From Strigops habroptila (Eukaryota > Chordata > Aves > Psittaciformes > Psittacidae), in assembly GCF_004027225.2 (NCBI RefSeq), contig NC_044279.2:44912744-44976743 (forward strand): 64,000 nt of DNA. The letters are read 5' to 3'. Both the position numbers and the translations under genes were made by a program. Below are positions 15,169 through 27,403 of the stretch, piece after piece. Within the stretch, counting starts at the first letter, position 1; every line of letters starts with the position of its first letter. The notes beneath the pieces are model-generated. The model was not told where the DNA came from. It saw nothing but the letters and a program-made list of their open reading frames with translations, and made no database searches.

Positions 15169-16014
15169 TCTCCTATCAATCATTACTCTGCAGCTAAATG
15201 TGGAAAAGCAAGCAAACAAACCAAAATATAATAATTAAAAAAATAAAGATCAACTCAGGAAAACAGAAGTTTATATCACCTCTAAGATTACAATATAAGA
15301 AATAAATTGGCAGCCTAGCTTCTTCTAATGCTAATTCTCAAAAAATGTATGTTTAGCAAGCATCTAAGCTACAGATGAAATGGTTCAACTTGACAAAGGT
15401 AAACATGTTTTCAGGCAGACAGGAGAATGAAATAGGAAAAAGCTGGTGAAAGAGAAACACATCTTTAAATAAAGATGCATTTGAGAGGCGTGCCCAACTT
15501 GCACTGGAAAGTTTTCTTTCAAGTTTAGTGTCTTTTATTCCTCTCCACATGACATCAAGACTTAGATTTCAAAGCATTAAAAAATATAATTACATGACAA
15601 CTTTATTATCATCACCAGTGTAAACCTTCTTTTCTGATTTTTGGTTTCAAAAGTTAGCTTTCTTTCCTTATGTTTACCTCACAAAATCACCTCAAAATCT
15701 GTTAAGATACACATGGCATTTTTTTGTTTATTTCCCTTTCTGTGAGGTTACCAGCCTTCTCACAAGCTGTTTTTAACATCATGAAAAATTTTAGACCATT
15801 TAAAATTTCTCAGTGAATCATGTGAAATCAAACCTAAACAATCTACAGCATAGTCTCATTTTCCTGCATGGCAGCCAACTCTAGTGGACTGTACAAAAAC
15901 TAGAAACAAGGAACTCCCAGATTCTACTCATACCTCTCCCATTTACTATCTTTCATACTCTACACATCTACAGATTTTACACTGTTTAGTCATGCCCTAC
16001 TTATTCTCCTGAGG

Positions 16015-16085
16015 CGTGTAAATATTATCACCCAAATTACAGCTAAGGAAAACTAACTATGCTTATCAGTTGTCTGAGGTCAGAA
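16015..16085 (-). mobile_element. Possible second MIR SINE fragment
   Basis: TATTATCACCCAAATTACAG, then CTAAGGAAAACTAA and, further on, TTGTCTGAGGTCA follow the order of the MIR 3' half on the opposite strand: TATTATCCCCATTTTACAGA, GAGGAAACTGA, CTTGCCCAAGGTCA. The match is degenerate and judged by eye. Confidence 0.4.
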
Positions 16086-19000
16086 AAAAGTTGGTATCAT
16101 TATTACTATTACAACACGTGCACCTTAAGTGCATTTCTGGATAGATCGAGACAGGAGAAGGCAACTAATGGTTCATTCTGGTGCCTATTTGAGGCAAATT
16201 CCAGAATGGTGCTCAAAATTTTTCTTTTGGACAAGGCTGCCCAAAAAATTAAGCTTCCAAAATCACTAATTAGCTCTTGACTTTTATATTTATGTGTAAC
16301 ACATAAGCATGAGAAATAATTTTTGAAAATTTCTCATTTTTATTGCAAGAATTTTTCACATCCATGGAAAAATTACAACCTTGGAAGATAAAATGCCATT
16401 GCCAGAATTTGCATTAGAACTGCACTGCACTCAGTTCTAATTTTTTCTAATGGGAGACATAGGCATGGAATAATTGATGAAGAAAAAAAGACCAGATGCA
16501 AAGTGATCTGATATAAATTTTCAGAGAATTCTGCATGACATTTGTTTGTAATAATTTGTACACTGTCTTACCTACCTGAAAATTACACTGAACTACAGTA
16601 CCTACATTGTGCAGAGGATGTTTCTGACCTTTGTTACACAAATAAATTTAGTAATTTATTTTCCCCTTTAATTCTATTTGGTTGGTCACTCTTTCTGTTC
16701 ATCCTGAAACTATTTGGCTCTTATCTGTTATGTCCTGTGTGATACTTGGGGAATTGCTGACACAGTAACACTGCAGAAGAAGACAAAAAAGTCACCATCT
16801 TGAGAGCATCATAACACATCTAAGAAACAACACAAGTGACAATAATAGCTCTGTTACCTATGCACGCGACTGGGTATCAACATGTCCAGGCTTCTAGGCT
16901 TCTCTTAGTCTGCGGTCTCAAACAAAAACTTTATCTTGCATCATCCTTTCTGTCACCATTAATAAGGATTTATCTACATACTAAATACAGAAGTTGGATG
17001 AACTAATTAAGGCTTGTACAGCATGGACGATGTTAATGCTTGCAAATAAAGATGTTTAGGACCATAATTTTAAATTTTTATTATTCATCATATATAATAA
17101 ACAAAACATAAGATTTTCTGAGCATAGGTCAATCATGAGGTACTACTCTGTGATTATCACTGCCTTTTATTAAGGTTATTAGAATTCTTTAAAAATCCCC
17201 ATGTCTGAAAACTTACATCTCTCTACTGAAATCATTACAGATTTTAGCAACATGTCTTGAGTCTTTTCTCTGCATGTAAAATGCTAATTTTTCATCAGTA
17301 AAATAGGCATTCACCACTGACCAGCAAGATTTTCCTTCTGCATCACTAAAAACATGCTTCTGTGTCTGAAATTTATCTTCTCAGCCTGACTCTATGTTGC
17401 ATTAGTGTTTCAGATTAGCTTCAACTTAACCTAAGTAATGCTTTTTCTTTAGATGGTGTAGTATTACACACGTCTATTACTCATTTTATTTACTCCTTTG
17501 GAATGAAATTGCTGTCTGCCCTCCTGGAACAGTAGATAATTAACTCTTTAGAAATAAGGTTAGTGTTTTGCTAGACGAAAAGCTCTTCCTGAAAGTGAAG
17601 TGAACAAATATGAACAAAGATTATTAGAAAATGTGTGCGACCATTCTGACCCCTGAGACAAAGCTAACAAGCCAGACCAGAAAATAAGTTGTAGTGTACG
17701 AACTCTGGCTCAAAAAGGAACAACTTCTTTGATAGTTCACTAATACACCTCACATTCAAAGAAATATGGAGAAGAATGTGTTCCACCATTACCAACCAAA
17801 CACCATCTTTTCAATCTAAAAGTTTAACTCAGATAGCACCAGTGATTCTAAATAAGCTTTTAGCTACCCCCTCCAACATACATACCAAATGCCTGGTAGT
17901 CTTGAATCAAAAAGCACCTTTATAGCTTCATACAGACTTTTATCCAGGTATGCTCATTCCTCAGGAGACGTATTAGACATCTCATATGATCCCATGAGAC
18001 TTACAGTGTAGGTCATACACAGTTCATTCAGATAAGCAGCTGATCTCCAAGAGCTTTTGCAGTCAAAACCTAAATGCTGAGTATTTTCAGTTTTGCTTCA
18101 CCAAGGCTTAAAATGTACAGCAGTACTCAACCGTAAAGCAGTAGAGATGTTCAGAGTAATACTCAAATCACTGTGCTAATTAGGTGCGATGAGAAATTAC
18201 TGGCAGGAGGAAGGGAGAAGGGGAGGGAACATGATAATGCAAGGTCAGTATCAGGTAGATGAAGTCTCTAATCTAATTCATTACCCTGCACTGTAATATA
18301 AAACCTGAGAGAATAATTGAATGTTTCTCTCACTGGGGAGGGGCCTCTGACTGCCAGGACAGGAAAAACTCCCTCTATACCTCTATATTTGCACACAAGA
18401 ATGGATCCATATGGTCTGTCTTTCTGCCTCTGAACCAGAAATGAGCTGATTCAAGAGAGGTAGAATAAAGAGTAGGCAAAGTAAATCTTTGCCTCCTATA
18501 CAGAAACGCTATGCTAACTGCTGCGGCAATGACAAATTGTCAGTAAGAGGACGGGAAAAAAAACACCAAACCAAACAAAAAAACCCCCAAACCCACACAC
18601 AACCGGGAAGGAAAAGCAAAAGCAAAAGCAATAAATACATTTAAATAACAGATTTGTAACACAATTGTTTCACCATCAAACAGTGCCCTGGGTTCAGAAG
18701 TGTTGTATGTCAACAAAGCACACAAACGGTTATGGTAAACGCAGGACTAGCATGAACTACATGGGCAAAAATTATTTCTCAAGCTATTTGCGTCTAATAG
18801 GACAGCCCTACAGTATCAAGGACAACTATGTGAAGAAGACAGATTATCGGATTATTGGAACCCTCTCCCTTTCAGTTTGCTACTTCCCTGGCTACGACTT
18901 GCATGGAACAGTAGAGCTTTGACAAATTTACATAAGGTTTATGTGAAAAATCCAAGGACAGGCCCTCAATGGAAGAAATAGCAATGGAGACAGCTTTCTT

Positions 19001-22000
19001 GGTGCAAGATCACTGGGCAGGTATGACAATGGTAGATCCAGATATCCTTGAGATGATGGGTAACATTTAAAGTATTTAAATGAACCTAAAGACCCATTCT
19101 TGGAAGTGACTCAGTCTAGCACCCAAGACCGAAGAAGTCCTAATCTTACAGAAAATCAATGGGGTTTAAATTCCTGTTCTACTTAGCAACCAGGAAATTG
19201 TGCACAATGTGAAACCCTGATGCATAAACAATGCAAGTATATATACTTTGCATTTGTTTCTCATATATGGACATGGTGCTGTTCTGTCTCTGTGCGGTGC
19301 AATGTGTTAGATCAGTACTAGATCTGCAAAGAACTCCATGCCTCTTCGTTTAATTCATCGTCAACTAAGCATCACATCACCACACTTCCAAAGTATGATG
19401 TGAGCTGAGCATTCCTCACACTTCCAAAACCCAGGAGAATAAATCCACTTGATTTTATTCACGTTATGGAGGCTTACTCCTGCAGGAAACTGTCCTTTTT
19501 CCTTTATTGTCTTAGAAGGTACAGCCTGTCCCTGCATGAGCACATTTGGATTTGTAGGTGGGTAGGGCATGGCCTTGCTACCTTTTGGGTGTATTGTTCT
19601 CCAAGGGACACATTAACAAGCACACACATGCTCTGGGGACTATGATTATTTCTGGTTGTCGTAGGAGCTTAAAGAACAACTCTCAAAAAAGGTATCAGTC
19701 ATTCCCTTTCTACCCAAGAAAAATAGGTTGAGGCCACATTCCTAGCAGCTTCCCTTCTGAAATCAAATCAGGGCTTACAAGGTTACAAGGTTACCTAGGC
19801 CTTGTGCTATCTCTCTGCATGAGGGAGATTTCAGTAACCCAAGAGAGTAATACTGACTGAAGATCTTTCAAACACTAGAATCAGCTCAGCACAGGTTTTG
19901 TCTTCCTGACATTTAATTTCAGTTTCTTTTTCTAAAGGCTCGTGGCATCACAGCCAACATATACCACCTGCTTAAATATCTCATATACACTGATACACTT
20001 AAGAATAACCTCTTCATTTAAACTCCTAGATCTTAGGGGTAGAGACTGACATTTTCTTATCAGAATATGAAGAGTGTACTGCAAAACAGGGTTCTGATCT
20101 GAAACCTCTGGCAATGCCGCAAGGCAAGCACTAATTACAGAGGTGTCGTCTAGTTATCTGAGCAAATGACTGTAACGCCTTCATTTTCCTTCTGGCTCTT
20201 CTTCCAACTACCTTTGTTGCCTTGACTTAGCTTTATGTCCTCCTCCAGTAAACATAGATTTTATCCCTCATTTGCTTATCTTATAACTAGCAGGAGTTAA
20301 ATTTGCATGTACCAAATGGTGATCAAAAACTTTCAGTAAAAAGCAAAAAACTTGAGTTTCTTCAAAAAGATGGGCAATCACTAGACCTAATAAACAAAGC
20401 AGCAGATTAAACATATATGTATATCCCTTTTTGGTTCCTCAGTACAGGTAGGTAAGCTAAAACAAGGTAATGAGCCACAAGTTCTGATTCCCCAATTACT
20501 GCTCTAAACAGTCAACGATTTTAAGCTTACTTGAATTCTTTTTCAAGGTTTCAAATGAGTTCACAAAGAAAAAATTATAATGAAAAAAGAGTTCTCGCAC
20601 AGCTCTTCAATCATATTACAAGACCCTTTTACTACCTGCATAAGCAAAGATTAATTCTCAAAATTCAATATCAAGAGCTAATGTTAAATACACAGAAATA
20701 CAAATATTTGAATAGATAATAATGTCTTATGAATTATGTTTTTTGCTTTGTTCTTGACCCCCTACGTCCCTATTTCTGTAGTCACAAGCCTTTCATCCCC
20801 TTCTTATTGCAACAACACCTCTCCTCTCTGCCATTAGAGGTATTAATTTCTTTCTTTTTTGGGGGGGAGGAGTGTGAAATGAGAAGAAAGTGCTAGATGT
20901 TCACAGTAATGGTTCCTTTGTTATTTTAATTTTTATTGCCTATTTAAACTTTGGATTATGACACTCTTTTCCTGAGGAATAAAATGTCATATCAGCAAAC
21001 ACAATGAGATTGATGCAATTACTATGAAGATATTTTACATGTCCAAAAGAGAAACAGTTTCACTGTTGAACTGAGTGGAATTGTGCTTTGTGAGTTAACA
21101 CAGTTATTCAGGTAACTGATAGCAGTAGCAAAACTTCTATTTTAATACTAATAAATTTATGGCTCAATGTAAAAGTAATTTCATGTAAAAGTTCACGTCC
21201 ACCTTTCCAGATCTTCTAACCATAAAATGGCCACATGAGAAGTACATCAAAGCTTTCCTGTTTCCAAACACATTAGCAAAACACACTGTTTAATCAGTAA
21301 TTTACAACATTAAAAATTCTCAAATAGTACTCTGTTTTTTAAACCTTGACTGAATATTCCATATAGTATGTTAATATTTTCATACCATCCCAACATATAC
21401 AACCCTCCCAGAATAACTTTCAGTGTATCTAATGGGAAAACCAAGAGCCAAACCAGGAGAAAACACAGGACATTTTTACAAGACCTTTTAGGGTCCAACT
21501 ATATTCCCTCTGGACAAGATTTTCCATTGCATACCCTTAAGTATGAACTAAATTCCAGTGGAGAGCACCAGTCAACGCAAGGAAGAGATTATGAACGATC
21601 TCTGAGTTTCTCTCTGAACCAAAATCTCAGCGACCATCAGTTCAACCTTAGCTAGATGGGTTCGGCCACTGTAAATTCCACAGGGTCCGGGGAAATTTAC
21701 CTCACTCCAACAACATTTACTCTTCAAAAATCTCGTGCCATCCTAGCACTTGAAATGATTACATAACTCCTTTTTTTTTCCAGTCTCTGTGCGTGGCATG
21801 TGAAAGCACGCACGACGTGAGGGGCGAAGTCTCCATAAAGTAACTTTGCAGGAGCCAACTGAGGGACCACAGCTGTCACCCCGACTATTTTCCTACGCAA
21901 AACCCCCTAGGCAGGCAAGTCCAGCTCACACCCAAAGCTAACCAAAACAAAAAGCATCCCCCCTGCCCACGCCTGAAGACCATGCTCTCCTACCTCCCAA

Positions 22001-22009
22001 GCTGATAGC

Positions 22010-22510
22010 CAGCGGACGAGTAAAGAGGCTGATCCTAAAGGGTTGCAGGCTGCGGCTCTCCCTCCCAGGGAACCGGTCGGGGGAAGCGGACAGCGAGGGG
22101 CTCGGAGCCCTGCCCGCCGCGGCCCTCCCGGGAGAAACCGGGCGTGCTTTTCCCCACGGCGGGTGAGGGGTTTCAGGTACCCCCCCGGCTGCCGACACTT
22201 GCCGCCGCAGGCAGGACCCGAACACGGGCGCCGCGGGCCTTTCCTCCCAGCCCCGGCGGAGTCTCACCTGGTCACGCGGGGGGCTTCCAGTGATCGCCTT
22301 GGTTTAGACGGGGGAGGTTCAAAGTCAGGAAAAGCTATCTTCCCCTCACTGAAAATACTGCCAAGGGTTCAAAAGAGCCAGAGCGAAGTGGGAAGAGACA
22401 GGTCCGGGGAGGCGGTAGGGTGGGGGCAGCGCTTCTTGCTTCCGCAGACGCCGACCCCACTCGAAGGTGAGCCCCGACGTTACAGTTCCCGGGAGCGGCG
22501 TGACTCCGGA
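22010..22510. promoter_or_regulatory. CpG island just inside RASSF9 intron 1
   Basis: Dense CpG and high GC contrast sharply with the AT-rich surroundings; less dense CpG extends left to about 21.78 kb. It lies downstream of RASSF9 coding exon 1, not across it, ending about 100 bp inside the intron. It probably belongs to the RASSF9 promoter region. A plus-strand 170-codon open frame (22,043-22,555) and two minus-strand frames across it have the Arg/Pro/Gly-rich composition expected of GC-rich noncoding DNA and resemble no protein I know. Confidence 0.8.
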
Positions 22511-22610
22511 GAAACATTCTCCCCTCATAACCCCACATACACCAAAAAAGTATAAAAGAAATCCATCCCACACCGCCCTCCCTTTTCCTCCACGTACCCA
22601 CACACTTTAC

Positions 22611-22657
22611 CTGTTTTTATGACGGGCTTTTAATAAATTCCTTCCAAAGGGAGCCAT
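22611..22657 (-). CDS. RASSF9: RASSF9 (Ras-association domain family member 9), coding exon 1
   Basis: On the minus strand the ATG at 22,657 opens MAPFGRNLLKARHKN plus two bases of the next codon, then a GTAAAG splice donor at 22,610. The mammalian protein, from memory, starts MAPFGRNLLKTRHKNR, so identity is nearly complete over this short exon; the split AG would complete as Arg. The start context is strong, with A at -3 and G at +4. RASSF9 (PAMCI/P-CIP1) is a roughly 435-residue protein of recycling endosomes that binds the cytosolic tail of the peptide-amidating enzyme PAM and acts in epidermal homeostasis. Its RA domain and coiled coil are in exon 2, which is outside the window. The gene is head-to-head with NTS, about 19.7 kb between start codons. 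Confidence 0.93.
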
Positions 22658-23100
22658 GATCCCAGTGGCAGAAGCATAACATCCACGATCCCCAAACAAT
22701 TCGAGGGTGTTCCCTTCTCCCCTATTTTTTTTCCCTGAGCGCCTTCCAGCTTCTTAATAGTCACTGAGCGTAGCGATGAGCTGGAAGTTGTGCAATTTAC
22801 TGCTAACTTTGAACTCCGGCTTGTTGCTGCTGCTGCACCTTTGGAGTCCTGCCCAGCTGCAAACTTGAAGGAGGCGTTTAGAAGCAGGAAAAAGAAAGGC
22901 GGGGGGGGGGGTGGGGGGGTGGTGGTGGTGGTGGAGAATACGCACTTGCTCCTGTGATGTGAAGTTATGCACAGAACTTGCTAAACTTTCAGCCTCGTCA
23001 CCCTCAGGGCACCAGGCAGCAAATGGGAAAGAAGGGGTTTTGCTCCGGTGGGGAACTCGGTAAAAACACACAACAAAAGGACTGAAAACTTTCCCCCGCA
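22658..23100 (-). promoter_or_regulatory. RASSF9: RASSF9 5' UTR and proximal promoter region (approximate)
   Basis: This is the sequence immediately upstream of the RASSF9 start codon on the minus strand. No canonical TATA box at a convincing distance was found, which fits a CpG-island-type promoter with dispersed starts. The G-rich tract at 22,901-22,935 lies inside. The transcription start cannot be fixed from sequence alone. Confidence 0.5.
22901..22935 (+). repeat. G-run and (GGT)n tract upstream of RASSF9
   Basis: Eleven G, T, seven G, T, then GGT units. It has enough G runs to form a G-quadruplex on the plus strand, which is the template strand for RASSF9 transcription if the start lies further upstream. 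Confidence 0.9.
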
Positions 23101-23556
23101 GGCTCCAGCCACTTCAGGTCAAGTCGTTCAGCCCAACACCAGCGTTAATGAAGGGCAAGCAACAGTTGTCGCACCAGTTCTTAGTGCACAATAACCTGCC
23201 TTTTCAGTACCTCTTTGCGAGGTGTTGGACAAGTAATGGGAAGATGAAAGGAAAAAGTCAGACCGCTGTGGTCCCTCTACCCTCCCTGGATTTTTAAGTA
23301 AACGGGCTATTTGCATGAAAAGGCTTCGCAGACTAAATGCACCTCCAAAAAGCTCATAAGCGTGGCCTAGAAGAGACCGAGCGACGCAGCAACGCGAAAG
23401 GCTCAGTTCCTGCTGTGATGTTGCAGGACCTTTTTTGTTATTATTTTAAGCTAGCTTCGCCGGAAGGGAAATGAACGCATGCTACAGTTCCTGTTCGCTG
23501 GAACCCCCTGGGAACGAAAGATTTGGAGTAAAGCTTCCGAAGGGAAAACTTTTTGA

Positions 23557-23669
23557 AGGAAAAAAACTTCTTTTCCCCCCCCTCCTCCTTTTTTTTTTTT
23601 TCCTCCCCTCCTTTTTTTTTTCCTCCTCCGTCCTCCAATTTGGAGCGGAGCAAGGGAAAACGGAGCCAT
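23557..23669 (-). repeat. Inverted duplicate unit A (polypyrimidine tract with CTCCAAATTGGAG core)
   Basis: Read on the minus strand, this begins ATGGCTCCGTTTTCCCTTGC, continues through the palindromic core CTCCAAATTGGAG, then long purine tracts, and ends GAAGTTTTTTTCCT. The same order of blocks occurs in the opposite orientation at 25,565-25,668. On the plus strand it is a 60-base C/T tract (about 23,571-23,632). It lies about 0.9 kb upstream of the RASSF9 start codon, so it may be promoter or 5' transcribed sequence. Confidence 0.85.
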
Positions 23670-25077
23670 GGCACCCCAAAGGCTGATTGATGCCGGTGGT
23701 TGAAGGTCCCGGGGTCGGCAGGTGGGTGGGAAGTTTCCAGCACAGTCCTAGTTCATCCTATCCCTCCCTCTACTTTCTGCAGTTAATACAACAGGTACAT
23801 GTTAGATGTAAATCACTCCCCCCACCCCTGCTGCCTTGTTTCTCAGATATTACAGTGCAAATTATTTATGAGGCTGCCCAAAGGTGCAGCACAATAGGGA
23901 ATTGTTTTATTAACCAGAGGATGTGGTTAAACAGGAGCCTACCAGAGTAAGGGCTTATCTGAAAAAAAGGCTTTTTCTCTTCCTAAAATTCCCCTTTCCT
24001 CCCTCAGCCAAGATAGTCACAGCAGCCTGAAGAAAACAAAGCCAAGGCCCATTCCATGGGTTACCTATTACTGGCTGCTCTGGGAATACCCAACATATTT
24101 TCAGTTCAGTCCCACGCCTCTAAATTCTCTGAGCTGTAACTACAAAGAGAGGGACGGGAGCCTCTTAAAAGCCTTGTTTGGGTAATCATCCAAATAACAC
24201 AAAAATAGGGAAGCTGAAGCAAAACAACTTTCAGATTTCTTACCCTGATGACTGGGTGGATTTTATGTAGTCTGATTCTGGCATTATAAACATAAAATCA
24301 AACAGATTAAGTCCATAGAAGTCTTTTATTTTGCTTTTAATCAGGTTATGTATGCCATAGAAGGGTTTTTCTTTATATCTAAAGGACCAGGAAAATTTTT
24401 TGGTCCCTAGGAGATGTTCAAGGCATATTTGGCATAAAATTCAAATCAGTGTAGAATTTCCTAGAATAATTAGTATTCAAATAACTGTTTTCATGGGCAG
24501 TGGTAAAATGGAATAGCTTTATCTACAGAATAATATTAACTTTTCATTATGAAAATAAATGGAAATATTTGTAGCTGGTTTTATTACTTCTGAATAGTTA
24601 TCTCATGATTTTATTTTATTCAAATATTAAAATACCATGTAAATTGTTCCTCTTCTACTAGTAAATGCAAAATCATTTTCAACCGAAGATAGGTAACGTG
24701 GGAACCGGGTCGCTGTATACAAGTAAGTCAAAATGCTTGTTACACTCATGTAGCTAGTCAAAGAATTGTAGGAAAGACTCCAGCAGACATTTTCCTCAGA
24801 GCTGAAGAAGAAGAGAAGGCTTTTAGTCTATGTATTTTCACAATTAGGCTAACCAAAACCAGGAAGAAAGTAACTGGGTGTATGATAAAGTCTTACGAAG
24901 TAATAGAGAATCTTAAGAATGAGGAACATTGCTCTTTGCTAAAAACAAGACCAAAGGACATTTTGTATATCCTAAATAAGTGAATAGAAGCTGTTTCACT
25001 TGGTATTCAACTAATCTGCAGAGCCCAAACAAAAATATCATAAGGGGCAAAAAGACTTACTGAGTTTATTCATACAC

Positions 25078-25180
25078 AAAAAAAAAAAAAACCCAACAAC
25101 ACCACCCCCCCAAAAAAAAAAACAAAAACAAAACCAAAAAAACCCCAAACAAACAAAAATAAAGAAAACAAACAAAAAAT
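25078..25180 (+). repeat. A-rich low-complexity tract with C runs
   Basis: About 100 bases built almost only of A and C, including A runs, a C7 run and CAAA/CAAAAA units. Similar but shorter A/C tracts occur at 18,553-18,604, 37,918-37,985 and 58,106-58,160. Confidence 0.9.
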
Positions 25181-25564
25181 CACAGATAATTCCCTTAGTA
25201 ATAGAAGAAACATGAATTTCCATTCCTCAGTACATAAACCAGTCTCTAAATAGAGCAGGAATATAGCAGAAGATTTCAGAGGGACAGATTAATTTTGTAG
25301 GCAGTGTTGACACAACAGTTCAGTTCATTTGCCCTTAAACTTCCAAAGTGCCTCAAACTATCTGTATCTGTATGTACATGTCCTCAGTTTTCTTTAAACT
25401 CCAGCTCTGATCTTCCAGGAATATTGGGCCAACATTCCAGACCAGGGCTCTGGCACTTCCCAGCATGCCATGCATGGATGTGAAAAGCAACCACTGCTCA
25501 TGTCCTGAGTATGGTCACTTTCTAATCATGCTTTCTTCATGCAAAAATATAGAAGGCCTAAATC

Positions 25565-25668
25565 ATGGTTCCATTTTCCCTTGCTCCACTCCAAATTGGA
25601 GGATGGAGGAAGAAAAAAGGAGGGGGGAAAAAAAAAAGGGGGGTGGGGGGGAAAGAAGTTTTTTTCCT
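25565..25668 (+). repeat. Inverted duplicate unit B
   Basis: Begins ATGGTTCCATTTTCCCTTGC, has the identical CTCCAAATTGGAG core, then purine tracts, and ends GAAGTTTTTTTCCT. Compared with unit A, several differences are CG to CA or TG changes, as expected if this copy lost CpGs by methylation decay. Homology stops at both ends, so this is a discrete unit of about 105 bp, 1.9 kb from its partner and inverted. Confidence 0.85.
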
Positions 25669-27344
25669 AAAAATGAGATCACACGTGATCTGATAAGCTC
25701 AGCCAAATAGTTCTCTGACACAATATCTACCCCCTAGGAGAAGCAATGAATGAATGGCAGATAGATTGGTTTACGGGACTCAGTTTTTGAAAATACTCCA
25801 TAAACTACATATGTACCAAACTTGAGATCATCAGAAAAATGTGTCAACAATTCACTCTGGTATTTAAAGGAGAAGGAAATATAAACAGTAGAGTATCACA
25901 TGCCATCTGGGTAAGCTTACTGAATAATAAATCTGGATTGAAATCTCGGGTGCTTAATCGAAAAGCTTAAAGTTAATAAATTGAAATGTTTCATTTGCCA
26001 TCTTCCAAAGGAGCTCACACTGGGTGTTGTATACATCTCTTTGGCAAAAATACTGCAGCATAGCAATGCTTTAAACCTCAGCTTTAACCATGTCAGTCTA
26101 TGGATATAGTTTGAAATTCACTTCTTACGTGCAACAAAGAGTGTGCTACTGCTCTCTCCTTTCCTTTCTTACCTCTTTTACCTTCCACTTGATTGCAGTG
26201 CCTATCTTACTAAGTCTCTGGGATCCCATCTGATTTCCTAGTAAACTGATGCAACTCATTCAAATTCCAGGCCAGCAACAAAAGTTTGTTCCTTCTGTTT
26301 TGGGCTGATTGGTGAGATAAGTTGACTTGCCTCAGAATCAGACGAGATCAGTCAGACTGTGATTTCTAGAGCTGATGCAAGGAAGAGTTGAACTATAAGC
26401 AGGGCTAAGAGAATGAAAGAGAGGAAGCAAAGTGAAAGGAGAATTTGGAAACAGGTGGAGGGAGCAAGACCTTGGGCAGCTTGGCAGCTCAGTGAGACCT
26501 ATTCTAAGAGTGGGTTTACATGAAATTGTTCTGTCTTATCTAATAGCTTGCTGTCCTTAAAGATGGGGAGGTGTCATTTCTCTCCCACCAGCCACAGACT
26601 CCTGAGACTTTCCTTGTGCCAGGTCTGGTTGTGCTCACACAATTCAACTTTTTAAATGGATAGAAAATGGACTCGACACAGGAAAGTGAATAAGCAGCTT
26701 TTTGTTGGGCTAACTAGTTAAATTGGCTTACTGAGGTGTCAGACAATTGGCAGGACTAGCATGTGTGGAGACAAACAGGACCATGTGGCCAAAAATGTGG
26801 GCAGAGATGTGGAAGGAAGATGTCTCGTCTGAGAAGCCCTAAGCAGCCAGATTGGCTCAGCCACTTTGTGCAACCTCATTCTGGCAGCTCAATGGAGGCA
26901 GAAAAAGATACCTTAGGAACAGGATAATTTGCCCATTCCTTGCTCTAGATTACTGTGCGTAGACTGCTTCTTATACCTTGGCTCCCTCATTTGAAACCAT
27001 TATAAATATTTATATTTGCTTTAAGTGCAGCCAAGTATATGAATACAAACACTAGTCTAGATGGTCCAATAGAATAAGAGAGAAATGTCAGTGCTGGGAT
27101 TATAATGATTAAAAGGCAGGAAGCTGGGTGGTCCATCTTCAGAGAGGTTGTGGATTTGTGCTGCTCAACTTACTCAAGAAGATTTACAGAAGGGACGCAG
27201 AAGACTGGTGGCTGTTGATAATCTGGAAAGTGAAGGTTGTTCATGAATGCAGAGTAATATCCTGAGCATAAAATCTAAAGAAACCTTTAACTGTCACATC
27301 TCGGAAATGTAATTTAATTGAGGCAGTTCACGCAAAGCCTTAGG

Positions 27345-27403
27345 TCAAATTAAAACCAAAACCAGCCAACCAACCAACCAAAAAAAAAAAAAAAAAAAAA
27401 AAA
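27345..27403 (+). repeat. A/C-rich tract ending in A24
   Basis: AAAACCAAAACCAGCC and (CAAC)n units lead into an uninterrupted run of 24 A (27,380-27,403). It could be the poly(A) tail of an unrecognised retroposed sequence, or just a microsatellite. Confidence 0.85.

Larger units (their letters stand above)
1..22610 (-). other. RASSF9: RASSF9 intron 1 (partial, runs off the left edge)
   Basis: This stretch follows the splice donor of RASSF9 coding exon 1 on the minus strand. RASSF9 in tetrapods has a tiny first coding exon and one large second exon of over 1.2 kb holding the Ras-association domain and coiled coil. No minus-strand open frame anywhere here approaches that length, so I infer that exon 2 lies left of base 1 and the intron exceeds 22.6 kb. 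The contents are AT-rich unique-looking sequence, simple repeats, two probable old MIR fragments and, at the right end, a CpG island. Short open frames (up to about 140 codons, for example 12,053-12,478 plus) show no recognisable protein and look like chance. Confidence 0.8.

Noticed and set aside
22043..22555. 170-codon plus-strand open frame in the CpG island
   Set aside because: Composition is that of GC-rich noncoding DNA, and it overlaps frames of similar quality on the other strand.
23309..23316. ATTTGCAT octamer (POU motif) upstream of RASSF9
   Set aside because: A single 8-mer in AT-rich DNA about 650 bp from the start codon is not enough to claim a regulatory site.
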